Source of the DNA: CAWJPY01 sp963844865
Lineage (GTDB): Bacteria; Acidobacteriota; Thermoanaerobaculia; Thermoanaerobaculales; Sulfomarinibacteraceae
Length of the DNA stretch: 64,000 bases
Direction: 5' to 3'
NCBI GenBank assembly: GCA_963844865.1
Contig: CAWJPY010000011.1
Coordinates: forward strand, 62,001 to 126,000
Numbering within the stretch: position 1 is the stretch's first letter; each line of letters begins with the position of its first letter. The notes under the pieces are model-generated. The model searched no databases. It saw only the letters and a list, made by a program, of their open reading frames with translations, and had not been told where the DNA came from. The position numbers were made by a program, and so were the translations under genes. Below are positions 34,499-44,087 of this stretch, piece by piece.

Positions 34499-35923
34499 AT
34501 GAGCGAGCAAACCACCTCTTACAATGAGTTTGAAGCCGCCCTCCGGGAGGGCTACGACGGTCAGAACATCGCCGTCGGCGACGTCGTCGAGGGCACCATC
34601 GCCGCCATCCACGGCGACGTGGCCCTGGTGGACGTCGGCGGCAAGTCCGACGCGGTCCTGCCCCGGGAGGAGCTGGAGCAGCTCGGCACCGGTGACCCGG
34701 TGGAGGTCGTGGTGGTGGCCGTGGACGAGGAGATCCGGGTGTCCCGGCGGCTCGCGGTGGAGCGTCGCCTCAAGGAGAAGCTGCGCGAAGCGGTGGCTTC
34801 CGGCGAGGCCTTGGAGGGCAAGGTGGTGGGTCGCCGCAAGGGCGGCTTCGACGTCACGCTGTCGGGCGTTCGCGGCTTCTGCCCCATCTCCCAGATCGAG
34901 GAGGGCCGCACCGAGGACGTCGACCGCCACCTCGGCCAGAGCTACACCTTCAAGGTGCTCGAGTACGAGCCGGAGGGGAGCAGGCTGGTCGTGTCGCGGG
35001 CCGCGCACCTCAGGGAGCAGCGCGAGCGGCTCAGCGCAGCCACCTGGGAGCGTCTCGAGGAGGGCGCGGTGGTGGAGGGCACGGTGTCGTCCCTGACCAG
35101 CTTCGGCGCCTTCGTCGACCTCGGGGGAGTGGACGGGCTCGTACACGTCACCGAGATCTCCCACGGCCGGGTGAACCATCCCGGCGATGCCCTCGCCCTG
35201 GGTCAGCAGGTGCAGGTGAAGGTCCTGGATCTGGATCGGCCGAAGGACAGGATCTCTCTCAGCATCAAGCAGCTCTACCCCGACCCCTGGGAGGGGGTCG
35301 AGGAGAAGTACCCACCGCGAAGCCGGTTCGAAGGCACCGTGATGCGCCGCACCGACTTCGGCGCCTTCATCGAGCTGGAGCCCGGCCTGGAGGGGCTGCT
35401 GCACGTCAGTCAGCTGCCTCCGGGCATGGAGCTGGATGGCGAGGAGTTGGCGCCCGGCGCAACGGTGGCGGGCTGGGTCCGCGACGTGGACCCAGAGGCG
35501 CACCGCATCGGGCTGACCCTGCGGATGCTGCCCGAGCGCGATCCCTGGGAGCGCGTGGAGATGCGCTACCAGCCCGGCCAGATGGTGGAGGGCACGGTGG
35601 AGAACGGGGCCGACTTCGGCGTCTTCGTGGAGCTGGAGCCGGGCCTCAGCGCCCTGATCCCCATCTCGGAGCTGGGCCTGGAGCGGGACCAGGATCCCCG
35701 CCAGGCATACAGCCGCGGAGATGTGGTGACCGCCAAGGTGCTGTCCGTGGATCCGTCGCGGCAGCGCATGAGCCTCTCGGTCAAGGCTCACCGCCGTGAT
35801 CTCGAGCGCCAGGAGTACTCCGAGCACCTGGACAAGAAGCCCGAGGCGCCCACCATGACGGGCTTCGGCCAACAGCTCATGCAGGCCCTGTCCAAGGACA
35901 CCAAGAAGGCCAACAAGAAGTAG
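34499..35923 (+). CDS. rpsA: 30S ribosomal protein S1
   Basis: A 474-residue protein with about five S1 (OB-fold) RNA-binding repeats, at roughly residues 25-92, 104-170, 188-258, 275-345 and 361-432. Clear repeat cores include GTVSSLTSFGAFVDLGGVDG, GTVMRRTDFGAFIELEPG and GTVENGADFGVFVELEPG. Proteobacterial S1 has six repeats, so this is a shorter form. S1 brings mRNA to the 30S subunit, relevant here because several nearby genes appear to have very short leaders. The Lys-rich C-terminal tail is typical. The start ATG follows AGGGAGATCGAGG. Confidence 0.92.
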   Translation: MSEQTTSYNEFEAALREGYDGQNIAVGDVVEGTIAAIHGDVALVDVGGKSDAVLPREELEQLGTGDPVEVVVVAVDEEIRVSRRLAVERRLKEKLREAVASGEALEGKVVGRRKGGFDVTLSGVRGFCPISQIEEGRTEDVDRHLGQSYTFKVLEYEPEGSRLVVSRAAHLREQRERLSAATWERLEEGAVVEGTVSSLTSFGAFVDLGGVDGLVHVTEISHGRVNHPGDALALGQQVQVKVLDLDRPKDRISLSIKQLYPDPWEGVEEKYPPRSRFEGTVMRRTDFGAFIELEPGLEGLLHVSQLPPGMELDGEELAPGATVAGWVRDVDPEAHRIGLTLRMLPERDPWERVEMRYQPGQMVEGTVENGADFGVFVELEPGLSALIPISELGLERDQDPRQAYSRGDVVTAKVLSVDPSRQRMSLSVKAHRRDLERQEYSEHLDKKPEAPTMTGFGQQLMQALSKDTKKANKK

Positions 35924-36339
35924 GGCCCATCTGCCACCGGCGGCAGCGCACTGCGGCCGCGCCGGCAATCAGCGACAGCGATCAGCGGCGGCGAGCAGCG
36001 CCTCCCTCGCGCGTTCTGGTGGCCCTTCGAGAGAACAGCACGCCCCTCGGGCGTGCCACTGGTGACCCGACTTCGCTTGCAGCTTCGCCGTGGTCAGCGG
36101 TGGCAACCTCGGGGAAGGCGCGGGGAGAACAGCGCCCTGCGGTCACCATGCGCTTCGGGAGCACCAGACCGGGGTGCCAGGCACGCGGTCTTGCCTCGAG
36201 AGGACGCGGTTCATCGCCAGCCAGAGCGTGCCTGGCTCCCCCTCCCGCGAATCTGAAACGTGGGACCAGCGCCCCGGGGAGCATCAGCGGCAGCGGGCAG
36301 CCGCGGCGGCAGGGGACACGATGACAAGGAGTGGGCTGC
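35924..36339. repeat. Repeat module: family C, B copy 2 and A copy 5
   Basis: A gene-free 416-base spacer. Family C tracts cover about 35940-36000 and 36280-36312. Family B covers about 36036-36120: a perfect GCACGCCC-CTC-GGGCGTGC hairpin, GTGCCACTGGTGAC at 36052-36065, and TCAGCGGTGGCAACCTCGGG from about 36094. Family A covers 36171-36239, from GGGGTGCCAGGCACGCGGTC to GCGTGCCTGGCTCC. The module ends just 3' of the tRNA-Cys gene. Confidence 0.65.
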
Positions 36340-36414
36340 TGGAGGCGACGCCCGGATTCGAACCGGGGGATGAGGGCTTTGCAGGCCCCTGCCTTACCAC
36401 TTGGCTACGTCGCC
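36340..36414 (-). tRNA. tRNA-Cys (GCA)
   Basis: The minus strand folds as a cloverleaf: acceptor GGCGACG paired with CGTCGCC, D-arm with AGTGGTA, anticodon loop CTGCAAA with anticodon GCA, and T-arm CCCGG-TTCGAAT-CCGGG. The discriminator is U, the cysteine identity base. CCA is encoded (36340-36342). Confidence 0.96.
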
Positions 36415-36538
36415 CCAGGGGGCGGCAGTCTAGTCCCTCGCCCCGGCAAATGCAACGCTTCTTCACGTGAGGAGTTGAAACCCGCTATCATCTCCGGCAA
36501 CCGGAACGAGCGCGTCAGGCGTCTGGGGAGGGGGACGG

Positions 36539-38506
36539 ATGGGCATTGCGGGCGACATCATCATGATCGTGGTCGCCGCCCTCGTGGGCGGCGTCGTGGC
36601 GCACCGTCTGAGGCTGCCCCTCGTGCTGGGGTACATCGTGGCCGGTGTGCTGCTGGGCCCCTACACGCTGGGGGCGCCGATCTCCCGGACCCATGACATC
36701 GAGCTCCTGGCCGAGATCGGGGTCGCGTTGCTGCTGTTCGCCCTGGGGCTCGAGTTCTCCCTGCGCTCCCTGCGTCCGGTCTGGCGGGTGGCCCTCATCG
36801 GGACGCCCCTGCAGATCCTGCTGACCGTTGCCTACGGCTTCGGGATCGGGCACTGGTTGGGGTGGGGGTGGTCCTCGTCACTGTGGTTCGGGTGCCTGAT
36901 CTCGCTCTCCAGCACCATGGTCATCCTGAAGACGCTCATGTACCAGGGCCGGATCGGCACCCTCTCCAGCCGGGTCATGATCGCCATGCTCATCGTCCAG
37001 GACCTGGCGGTGGTCCCCATGCTGGTGATCCTGCCGAAGCTGGGTGCGCTGCACGGCAGCGTCTCGGCCCTCGGCATCGCCGCGCTCAAGGCCGCCGTCT
37101 TCCTGGCCCTGATGATCGTCGTCGGCACCCGGCTGCTGCCGATCGTGCTCGCCCGCATCGCGGCCTGGGGATCGCGGGAGATGTTCCTGCTCGCCGTCAC
37201 CGCCATCGGTCTCGGTATCGGGTACGGCACCTACCTGGCGGGTCTGTCCTTCGCCTTCGGGGCCTTCGTGGCGGGCATGGTCCTCTCCGAGTCGGACTAC
37301 GGTTTCCAGGCCCTGAGCGACATCGTGCCCCTGCGCGACATCTTCGGTCTGCTGTTCTTCGTGTCGGTCGGCATGCTCCTCGATCCCGCCTTCCTGGCCG
37401 CTCATCTGGAGACGCTGATGCTCGTGGTGCTCCTGGTGGCGGTGGGTAAGGGCCTCATCTTCGCGCTCCTGGTGAGGGTCTTCGGCTACGGCAACGTGGT
37501 TCCCCTGGCTGCGGGCCTCGGCCTCTTCCAGGTGGGGGAGTTCTCGTTCGTGGTGGCGCGGGTCGGCCTCCAGAGCGGTTCCATCAGCGAGGAGCTGTAC
37601 GGCATGGTCCTGAGCACGGCGGTGGTGACCATGGCCCTGACGCCGGTGGTCGCCCGTCTCACCGCACCTCTGTACGCCCTCCGCCGCCGATGGTCGCGAG
37701 CCGAGCCGCTGCAGACCCTCAACGTGCCCCCGGAGGGCCTGCACGGCCACGTCGTGATCGCGGGTGGTGGGCGGGTCGGGCAGGAGGTCGCCCGGGTGCT
37801 CCTCGAGCTGGAGCGACCGGCCGTGATCGTCGAGCTGGACCACCATCGCCTGGAGCGGGCGCAAATGGCCTCGCTGCCGGTGATCTTCGGGGATGCCGCC
37901 CAGCCCGTCGTCCTCGAGGCGGCGGGCGTGGCGGAAGCTCGCCTGCTGCTGGTCACCATACCCGCCATCAGCGTGGCCCGGGCGGTGGTCACCGAGGCGC
38001 GGCGGCTCAACCCCGACCTGAGCGTCGTGGCCCGGGCGGAAGGGGTCGAGCAGATGCGAGCCCTCTACGACTGCGGCGTCTACGAGGTCGTGCAGCCGGA
38101 GCTCGAGGCGAGTCTCGAGATCACTCGGCAGGCGCTCCTCCATCTCGGCGTCCCGGCCACAGACATCCAGCGGTACGCCGATGCCGCCCACCGGGAGCTT
38201 TACCCTCAGCCGGCCCAAGCGCATCCCCACGCGCCGCTGCTGGCCCGTCTGCGCAGTGCCGCCAGGAGCCTGGAGCTCACCTGGGTGCGAGCGGGTCCGT
38301 CCAGCCCGATCGTGGGCAGGACCATTCGCGAGCTCCTGCTCAGGAGCCGCACGGGTGCGTCCGTCGTGGGTGTGGTCCGGGGGACGGAATTCCTGCCCAA
38401 CCCCGACCCGGACTTCCGCTTCGAGGCCGACGATGTGATCGCGGCCCTGGGCGAGAGGCACCACACCGCGGCTCTGGAGGCCCTCATCGAAGCCGACGCA
38501 CCGTAG
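36539..38506 (+). CDS. CPA2 monovalent cation:proton antiporter with RCK domain (KefB/C-like)
   Basis: A 655-residue inner-membrane protein. The N-terminal 390 residues hold about 12-13 helices with the CPA2 antiporter pattern (LPLVLGYIVAGVLLGP, LFALGLEFSLRSL, MLIVQDLAVVPM with the ion-binding QD). An RCK NAD-binding domain follows (VVIAGGGRVGQEVARVLLEL, about 402-420) and a TrkA-C domain ends the protein. This is the glutathione-gated K+ efflux/antiporter architecture, though no KefF/G ancillary gene is present. It lies alone between two oppositely oriented tRNA genes. Confidence 0.92.
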   Translation: MGIAGDIIMIVVAALVGGVVAHRLRLPLVLGYIVAGVLLGPYTLGAPISRTHDIELLAEIGVALLLFALGLEFSLRSLRPVWRVALIGTPLQILLTVAYGFGIGHWLGWGWSSSLWFGCLISLSSTMVILKTLMYQGRIGTLSSRVMIAMLIVQDLAVVPMLVILPKLGALHGSVSALGIAALKAAVFLALMIVVGTRLLPIVLARIAAWGSREMFLLAVTAIGLGIGYGTYLAGLSFAFGAFVAGMVLSESDYGFQALSDIVPLRDIFGLLFFVSVGMLLDPAFLAAHLETLMLVVLLVAVGKGLIFALLVRVFGYGNVVPLAAGLGLFQVGEFSFVVARVGLQSGSISEELYGMVLSTAVVTMALTPVVARLTAPLYALRRRWSRAEPLQTLNVPPEGLHGHVVIAGGGRVGQEVARVLLELERPAVIVELDHHRLERAQMASLPVIFGDAAQPVVLEAAGVAEARLLLVTIPAISVARAVVTEARRLNPDLSVVARAEGVEQMRALYDCGVYEVVQPELEASLEITRQALLHLGVPATDIQRYADAAHRELYPQPAQAHPHAPLLARLRSAARSLELTWVRAGPSSPIVGRTIRELLLRSRTGASVVGVVRGTEFLPNPDPDFRFEADDVIAALGERHHTAALEALIEADAP

Positions 38507-38936
38507 TGGCGCAGCGTTCTCGATCAGGGGCAGTGGACGGCGGCAGGGGACAGCGACCACGGTAGCGCTCAGCGGCAGTGACTGAAATCAGCGTCCGCGA
38601 CCGTCGGCGGCGACCAGCGCTCGGTGGCCGGCCACTCACGCGGGACAGCGCTCGTCGCGAGAAGAGCACGTTGCTCGGGCGTGCCACTGGTGACACCTTT
38701 CCGAAGCGACGCGATCAAGATCGGCTTCGCACGCGGCCGGAAAGGTGTCGGCGGTGGCAACCTCGGGAATGGCGCCGAGAGAAGGGCGCGGCGGGTCTTC
38801 CGCGCGCTTCGGGAAGGCCAAAGCCGGCGCCAGGCACCCCGTCTTCTTCATCCGAACGGGTGCCTGGCACCCGCTCTGACCTACCTGAAGTGCGCGTCGT
38901 GCGGGTCGTGGAATCGAGGGAAGGGGTGGGGGGAAC
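38507..38936. repeat. Repeat module: family C, B copy 3 and A copy 6
   Basis: Family C covers about 38515-38625. Family B covers 38681-38767: GTGCCACTGGTGAC, then a long inner arm in which GACACCTTTCCG (38692-38703) pairs perfectly with CGGAAAGGTGTC (38738-38749), then GGCGGTGGCAACCTCGG. Family A covers 38826-38872, from GGCGCCAGGCACCCCGTC to GGGTGCCTGGCACCC, with the shortest spacer of the family. The module again ends just 3' of a tRNA gene. Confidence 0.65.
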
Positions 38937-39011
<75 letters not shown>

Positions 39012-39085
39012 TCAGCGGGCGGTCAATCTACCAACCGCCCCGCGGCCCTGTCAACTCCCCGCCAGGACCGCGAGCCGGGAGCGAT

Positions 39086-39091
39086 TACAAT
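39086..39091 (+). promoter_or_regulatory. -10 element of the POT transporter gene
   Basis: TACAAT in the spacer between tRNA-Gly and the transporter gene. It lacks the TGn extension. The leader would be about 32 bases. Confidence 0.35.
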
Positions 39092-39129
39092 CGGGCGCCG
39101 CACGGGTGGCCATGAAGGGAGGGGAGCTC

Positions 39130-40443
39130 ATGAAGCTTGGAGTCCTCCGCCAGCTGCCGGGGACGATGTACTCGGCCGTGGTGATGGAGCTGTTCGAGCG
39201 CCTGGCCTACTACGGGATGGTCCTGGTGCTCCCCATCTACGTCGTGGAGCACCTCGGCATCCGTGCGGATGTGTATGGTCTCGTGTACGGGATCTTCACC
39301 GCCGCCCTCTACTTCCTCCCCCTGGCCGCGGGGGCCCTGGCCGATCGTTTCGGGTACAAGCCGGCGCTGATGGTGGCGTTCGCGACCCTGACCGGCGGCT
39401 ACTTCATGCTCGGGACCAGCACCCGGTTCGGAGTGATCTGCGGGGCGCTCGGGCTCATCGCCATGGGTGGCTCCATCATCAAGCCCACCATCTCCGGTAC
39501 CGTGACCCGGACCACCGAGGTGGGCAGCACCCGGCCCGTGGGGTTCGGCATCTACTACATGATGATCAACGCCGGCGGCCTGATCGGGCCCGTGGTCGCC
39601 GCTCAGGTGCGCAACCGCACCGAGTTCCACTACGTCTTCTGGGTCTCCGCCGGGGCCTGCGCGCTGATGTTCCTGCAGGCCCTCCTCGCCTACAGAGAGC
39701 CGGTGTCCGCGGCGGACCGCGCGTCCGGGAAGCGTCTGAGCCAGGTGTTCGCCGAGGTCGTGATGGTGCTCAGCAACCGTCGCTTCGTGCTCCTGCTGGT
39801 GATCTTCTCCGGCTTCTGGGGCATGATCAACGTCCTCTTCGGGTTCATGCCGCTCTACGTCGAGTCGTTCACCAATCTTGCGAGTGTGGAGGCGGCCATC
39901 GACCGGGTGGTGCCCATCACCCCCTGGGCCGGGCACTGGCTGAACCCCGAGGTCTTCATCTCCCTGGACGCCGCCCTCATCGTGCTCCTGCAGGCCCTCA
40001 TCAGCTACCTCACTCGGCGCTGGCCGACGATTCGCGCCATGCTCATCGGCACCACGGTGGCCACCGTGTCCTGGGTATTCCCGGCGCTGGCCCCCACCGC
40101 CGGCCTGGTGGCACTCGGCATCTTCGTGTGGTCCATCGGTGAGATGACCTGCTCGCCGCGCTTCTTCGAGTACTGCGGGACCATCGCGCCGTCCGACCAG
40201 GTGGCGGTGTACCTGGGCTACAGCTTCCTCGCCATCTTCCTCGGCAATCTCTACTCGGGCCCGTGGGCGGGGTGGCTGTACGAGCGCTTCGTGCGCGCGC
40301 CCGCAGAGGCCGGCCTGCCGCCGAGCCCCGTGGTGTTCTTCGCGGGCGTGATGCTCATGGGCGCCCTGTCGGCCCTCGGCCTGTTCGTGTACGGGCGATT
40401 CGTCGACCCTCGGGGGGCCGGCGCCGACGTGAGGGACGTGTAG
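39130..40443 (+). CDS. Proton-dependent oligopeptide transporter (POT/PTR2 family)
   Basis: A 437-residue major-facilitator protein with about 12-14 helices. The POT signature ExxER is present near the N-terminus (VMELFERLAYYGM), as is the MFS loop ALADRFGYKPAL. These proteins import di- and tripeptides with protons. GGGAGGGG before 39130 favours this ATG over the one at 39112. The following OPT gene begins 27 bases downstream, and cytosolic PepD is encoded at 4.6-6.1 kb. Together they suggest a peptide-using lifestyle. Confidence 0.9.
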   Translation: MKLGVLRQLPGTMYSAVVMELFERLAYYGMVLVLPIYVVEHLGIRADVYGLVYGIFTAALYFLPLAAGALADRFGYKPALMVAFATLTGGYFMLGTSTRFGVICGALGLIAMGGSIIKPTISGTVTRTTEVGSTRPVGFGIYYMMINAGGLIGPVVAAQVRNRTEFHYVFWVSAGACALMFLQALLAYREPVSAADRASGKRLSQVFAEVVMVLSNRRFVLLLVIFSGFWGMINVLFGFMPLYVESFTNLASVEAAIDRVVPITPWAGHWLNPEVFISLDAALIVLLQALISYLTRRWPTIRAMLIGTTVATVSWVFPALAPTAGLVALGIFVWSIGEMTCSPRFFEYCGTIAPSDQVAVYLGYSFLAIFLGNLYSGPWAGWLYERFVRAPAEAGLPPSPVVFFAGVMLMGALSALGLFVYGRFVDPRGAGADVRDV

Positions 40444-40446
40444 AAT
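40441..40446 (+). promoter_or_regulatory. Possible internal -10 for the OPT transporter gene
   Basis: TAGAAT includes the stop codon of the POT gene. It may add transcription of the next gene, but read-through is equally possible. Confidence 0.25.
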
Positions 40447-40470
40447 GCCGGTTCGAATGGAGGAGAGGCG

Positions 40471-42513
40471 ATGGCGTCCAGCGAGCCGCTCAAGCTGCCG
40501 GAGAACGCCTACCGAGAGCTGAAGCCGGGCGAGGTCTACACCCCCGTCATCCCGGCGGAGCAGGGGGTGCCCGAGGTCACCGTCCGCTCGGTGACCTTCG
40601 GCCTGGCCATGGTGGTGCTCTTCTCCGCGGCCGCGGCGTACATCGCCCTCAAGCTCGGACAGGGCATCGAGTCGGCGATCCCCATCTCGATCCTGGCCAT
40701 CGGCTTCTCGGCGATGCTGGCCCGACGCTCGACCCTGCTCGAGAACGTCAACATCCTGTCCTTCGGGGCGACGGCAGGGATCCTGGTGGGGGGCTCGGTG
40801 TTCACCATGCCGGCCATCTTCGTGCTCCACTTGGAGCGCCAGTCCTCCTTCTTCCAGATCTTCATCGTCCCGTTCCTCGGGGCCGCCCTCGGCGTGCTCT
40901 TCCTGATCCCGTTCCGGCGCTACTTCGTGGCCGAGATGCACGGCAAGCTGCCCTTCCCCGAGGGCACCGCCATCACCGAGATCCTCATGACCGGCGAGCG
41001 CGGCGGCCAGCAGGCCAAGGTCCTGGTGTCCGCCATGGGGGTCGGCTTCCTCTTCGACGGGCTGGCGCTCACCCTGGGGACCTGGCGCGACGTGTTCACG
41101 ACCTCCCTGGTGGACGCGCTGGCGCCGCTCACGCACCGGGTGAAGGCCGTCTTCGCCATCAATACGTCGGCCGCGGTGATGGGGCTGGGCTACATCATCG
41201 GCGTGCGCTACGCCTCCATCATCTGCGCCGGCTCCTTCCTGGTCTACTTCGTGCTCATCCCCCTGTTCGCCTGGGTGGGCAGCCACGCCGCCCTGCCCCT
41301 GAGCCCGAACCTGCCTCCCATCGCGGACATGAGCGCCGAGGACATCTTCTCCAACTACGTGCGCTTCATCGGCATCGGCGGCATCTTCATGGCCGGGATC
41401 ATCTCCATCGTGAAGATGTCGCCGGTGATGGTCCAGGCCCTGGGCAAGGCCTTCACCGAGATCCGCAAGCTGGCCAGGTCCGGGGGGGTGGAGCGGAGCT
41501 CGGCGCGGGTGGACAGCGACATCCCCATGGGGGTGGTGGGCCTGCTGACCGTCGTGGTGGCCGTGGCCATCTGGGTCTACTTCCGATTCTCGGTGCTGGC
41601 GGATCTCCCCGGAGCGACCCGACTGGCCACCCTCGCCGCCCTCCTCACCCTGGTGGTGAGCTTCCTCTTCGCTGCCGTCTCGGCGTGGGCCGTGGCCATG
41701 ATCTCGGTGACGCCCATTTCGGGGATGACGCTGACCACCCTCATCGTGTCGGCGGTGATCCTCGCCAGCCTCGGGCTGTCGGGGGAGAGTGGCATGCTCG
41801 CCACCCTCCTCATCGGCGGCGTGGTCTGCACCGCTCTCTCCATGACCGGCTCCCTGGTGACCGAGTTCAAGGTGTCCTACTGGCTGGGGGCGACGCCGCG
41901 CCGCATTCAGTGGTGCAACTTCCTGGGGGCGGCGGTCGCATCGGTGACGGTGACGGCCATGATCATGCTCTTCGCCAAGGTCTACGGCTACATCCCGAGC
42001 CCGGCCCACGCCACGCCCCTGCCGGCCCCCCAGGCCAACGCCATGGCGGCGGTGATCTCCAGCGTCATGGCCTCGGCCCAGGCGCCATGGCTGCTCTACG
42101 GCGTGGGCGCGGTCATCGCCCTCATCGTGGAGATGCTGGGGGTCTCCGCGCTGGCCTTCGCCCTCGGCATGTACCTACCCATCGAGCTCAACACCCCGAT
42201 CCTGTTCGGGGCCCTGGTGGCCGAGTATGTGCGACGGCGCTCCCCCGACGAGGTGACCCGGAGGGCGCGCAACAACCGCGGCACCCTCATCGCGTCGGGC
42301 CTCATCGCCGGCGGGGCGCTGGCGGGGGTCGCGGACGGCGTCGTGCGCATGTGCAGCGAGTGGTTCCACTTCTCCATCTTCAGCTTCACGAACTACGGCT
42401 CTCTGGGCAACTGGCTGGGTCTCGGCATGTTCTGCCTGCTCGCGGTGTACGTGGCCTGGGACGCGGCCCGGGCCCGGGAGGAGGAGGGGGCGGGTCCCGA
42501 GATCTCGATGTAG
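40471..42513 (+). CDS. OPT-family oligopeptide transporter
   Basis: A 680-residue polytopic inner-membrane protein with about 14-16 helices. Typical OPT segments are visible: an N-terminal PEVTVRSVTFGLAMVVLFSA, AAYIALKLGQGIESAIP, FPEGTAITEIL, and a C-terminal FALGMYLPIELNTPILFGAL. Bacterial OPT proteins of this size import peptides or metal chelates. The ATG at 40471 follows GGAGGAGAGG. It is probably co-transcribed with the upstream POT gene. Confidence 0.92.
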   Translation: MASSEPLKLPENAYRELKPGEVYTPVIPAEQGVPEVTVRSVTFGLAMVVLFSAAAAYIALKLGQGIESAIPISILAIGFSAMLARRSTLLENVNILSFGATAGILVGGSVFTMPAIFVLHLERQSSFFQIFIVPFLGAALGVLFLIPFRRYFVAEMHGKLPFPEGTAITEILMTGERGGQQAKVLVSAMGVGFLFDGLALTLGTWRDVFTTSLVDALAPLTHRVKAVFAINTSAAVMGLGYIIGVRYASIICAGSFLVYFVLIPLFAWVGSHAALPLSPNLPPIADMSAEDIFSNYVRFIGIGGIFMAGIISIVKMSPVMVQALGKAFTEIRKLARSGGVERSSARVDSDIPMGVVGLLTVVVAVAIWVYFRFSVLADLPGATRLATLAALLTLVVSFLFAAVSAWAVAMISVTPISGMTLTTLIVSAVILASLGLSGESGMLATLLIGGVVCTALSMTGSLVTEFKVSYWLGATPRRIQWCNFLGAAVASVTVTAMIMLFAKVYGYIPSPAHATPLPAPQANAMAAVISSVMASAQAPWLLYGVGAVIALIVEMLGVSALAFALGMYLPIELNTPILFGALVAEYVRRRSPDEVTRRARNNRGTLIASGLIAGGALAGVADGVVRMCSEWFHFSIFSFTNYGSLGNWLGLGMFCLLAVYVAWDAARAREEEGAGPEISM

Positions 42514-42624
42514 CTGCAGCCAGCGGCAGCGAACGGCGGCGGCGATCAGCGTCGGAGATCACCGGTACCCCTCGGCGCGCCACCGCGGCGTGTCGGACCA
42601 TGGGGCAGATAAAGCGACGCCGGG
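42514..42624. repeat. Short family C tract between convergent genes
   Basis: About 42516-42560 reads as drifting CAGCGGCAGCG/GGCGATCAGCG units. Nothing else is recognised. Confidence 0.4.
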
Positions 42625-44040
42625 CTAGCCGAGATCGAGGGCGCCGGTAAGCACGGTGCCGTCCTCGATCGCGGCCGGCTCGCGCCCGGCGCGGACGTGG
42701 ACCTCTCCGCGGACCACGACGTCGGCGCCGAAGCGAACGTCCCCCTCCACAGTGAGGCTGTCGCAGGCGACGAGCGACGGCGCGCCCGCGGGGAAGCGCG
42801 CCTCGAAGTCGTCGATGAGCTTGTAGTGGCGGCTGTCCAGCCCGATGGTCGGCGGCCGCGTACGGCCCGGGTTCAGGACGACGCGGAAGTCATCGGTGAG
42901 CCGGTAGGCGTCCGAACGGACCGCGAGCAGGTCGTCGGTGCTCTTGACCGGGGAAAATCGTCGGCGAGGCACCCGGACCGCCGCGGCACGGTGGAAGAGG
43001 GAGATGGCGCTGCCCATGGCGGTCTCGAGCTGCACCACCGGCGGCGAGGAGGGATCGCGGGGGTCCAGGGTCTTGTGGTTGACGATGGTGGCCAGGGGCA
43101 ACACGCCGCCGTGGTCGTCGAGGAGCCGGGCCAGGGCCGGCAGGTGGACCCAGAGGTTGTTGGTGTTGAAGTACCGGTGGCGGCGGATGTCCTGGAACTC
43201 CTCCTCCTCTTCCGCCGGGCACTGCGCGGACTCCCGCAGGGCGAGGCCGTTCCCCCGGAGGCGGCACAGGTGGCCTCCCTTGCGGTCGGCGTGGGTGCGG
43301 TCGGCCACCTCCATCATGAACTCCAGCCCCTCGGAGACCATGTAGCCCAGCAATGAGGTGTCGATGACGGCGCCGAGATTGTCGGAGTTGGACAGGAACG
43401 CGATCTCGATGCCCGCGTCCAGGAGCTCCCCCAGGGTGCCCGACGTGCGCATCGCCGTGTAGACGTCGCCGTGCCCGGGCGGGCACCACTCCAGCTCGGG
43501 ATCCGCAGGACACCGCGCCGGAGACCCACCGTCCACCAGCACCTTGGGGACGCGATGCTGCCGGAAGCCGAGGGGCAGTCCGCGGACGCTGAGCCCGGCA
43601 TGGGAGGCCAGCGCCCGTTCGGTGTCGTCGGCGGTCCGGAAGCTGTTCATCAGCAGCAGTGGGACCTCGGAGCCGGTGGCCTCCCGCAGGGCGTGCACCT
43701 GGCGGGCGATGAGGTCGAGGAAGGTGAGGCCGCCCCGAACCTCGAGAAGCGACTTGGCCATCTCCAGGCCCATGGAGGTGCCGAGTCCTCCGTTCAGCTT
43801 CACCACGACGATCCGCTCGCAAGCGGCGACCCCGAGCTCTGCGAAGCCTCCGAGCTCGTCGGCGTCGGGCAGATCCGGAGCCGGCTCGATGCGATCGCGG
43901 CCGAGGGTCCCCCGGTCCCCGGCCAGATAGCGCCGGAGGTGGTGCATGAAGGTGGCCACCGCCTCCTCCGGCATGTCGGCCGCCCGCATCTTGTGCGCGA
44001 AGGGTCGGGTTCGTGGATCATCGTCCGTAGGGTCGGTCAT
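42625..44040 (-). CDS. UTP-glucose-1-phosphate uridylyltransferase, eukaryotic UGP2-like
   Basis: A 471-residue enzyme making UDP-glucose for cell-surface polysaccharides. The nucleotide-binding motif VVVKLNGGLGTSMGLEMAKS (residues 78-97) is the UGP2-type signature, different from bacterial GalU. NSFRTADDTERAL, GHGDVYTA, FLSNSDNLGA and a C-terminal left-handed helix segment (VEGDVRFGADVVVRGEVHV) follow. The ATG at 44040 has AGGAGGGCCC upstream; the in-frame ATG at 44097 does not. It is divergent from the lytic transglycosylase gene, whose start lies 47 bases away. Confidence 0.92.
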   Translation of the reverse strand: MTDPTDDDPRTRPFAHKMRAADMPEEAVATFMHHLRRYLAGDRGTLGRDRIEPAPDLPDADELGGFAELGVAACERIVVVKLNGGLGTSMGLEMAKSLLEVRGGLTFLDLIARQVHALREATGSEVPLLLMNSFRTADDTERALASHAGLSVRGLPLGFRQHRVPKVLVDGGSPARCPADPELEWCPPGHGDVYTAMRTSGTLGELLDAGIEIAFLSNSDNLGAVIDTSLLGYMVSEGLEFMMEVADRTHADRKGGHLCRLRGNGLALRESAQCPAEEEEEFQDIRRHRYFNTNNLWVHLPALARLLDDHGGVLPLATIVNHKTLDPRDPSSPPVVQLETAMGSAISLFHRAAAVRVPRRRFSPVKSTDDLLAVRSDAYRLTDDFRVVLNPGRTRPPTIGLDSRHYKLIDDFEARFPAGAPSLVACDSLTVEGDVRFGADVVVRGEVHVRAGREPAAIEDGTVLTGALDLG

Positions 44041-44087
44041 GGGCCCTCCTGTCCGCCTTTCTGGCATAATGGTAAGCGGGAAGCGGC

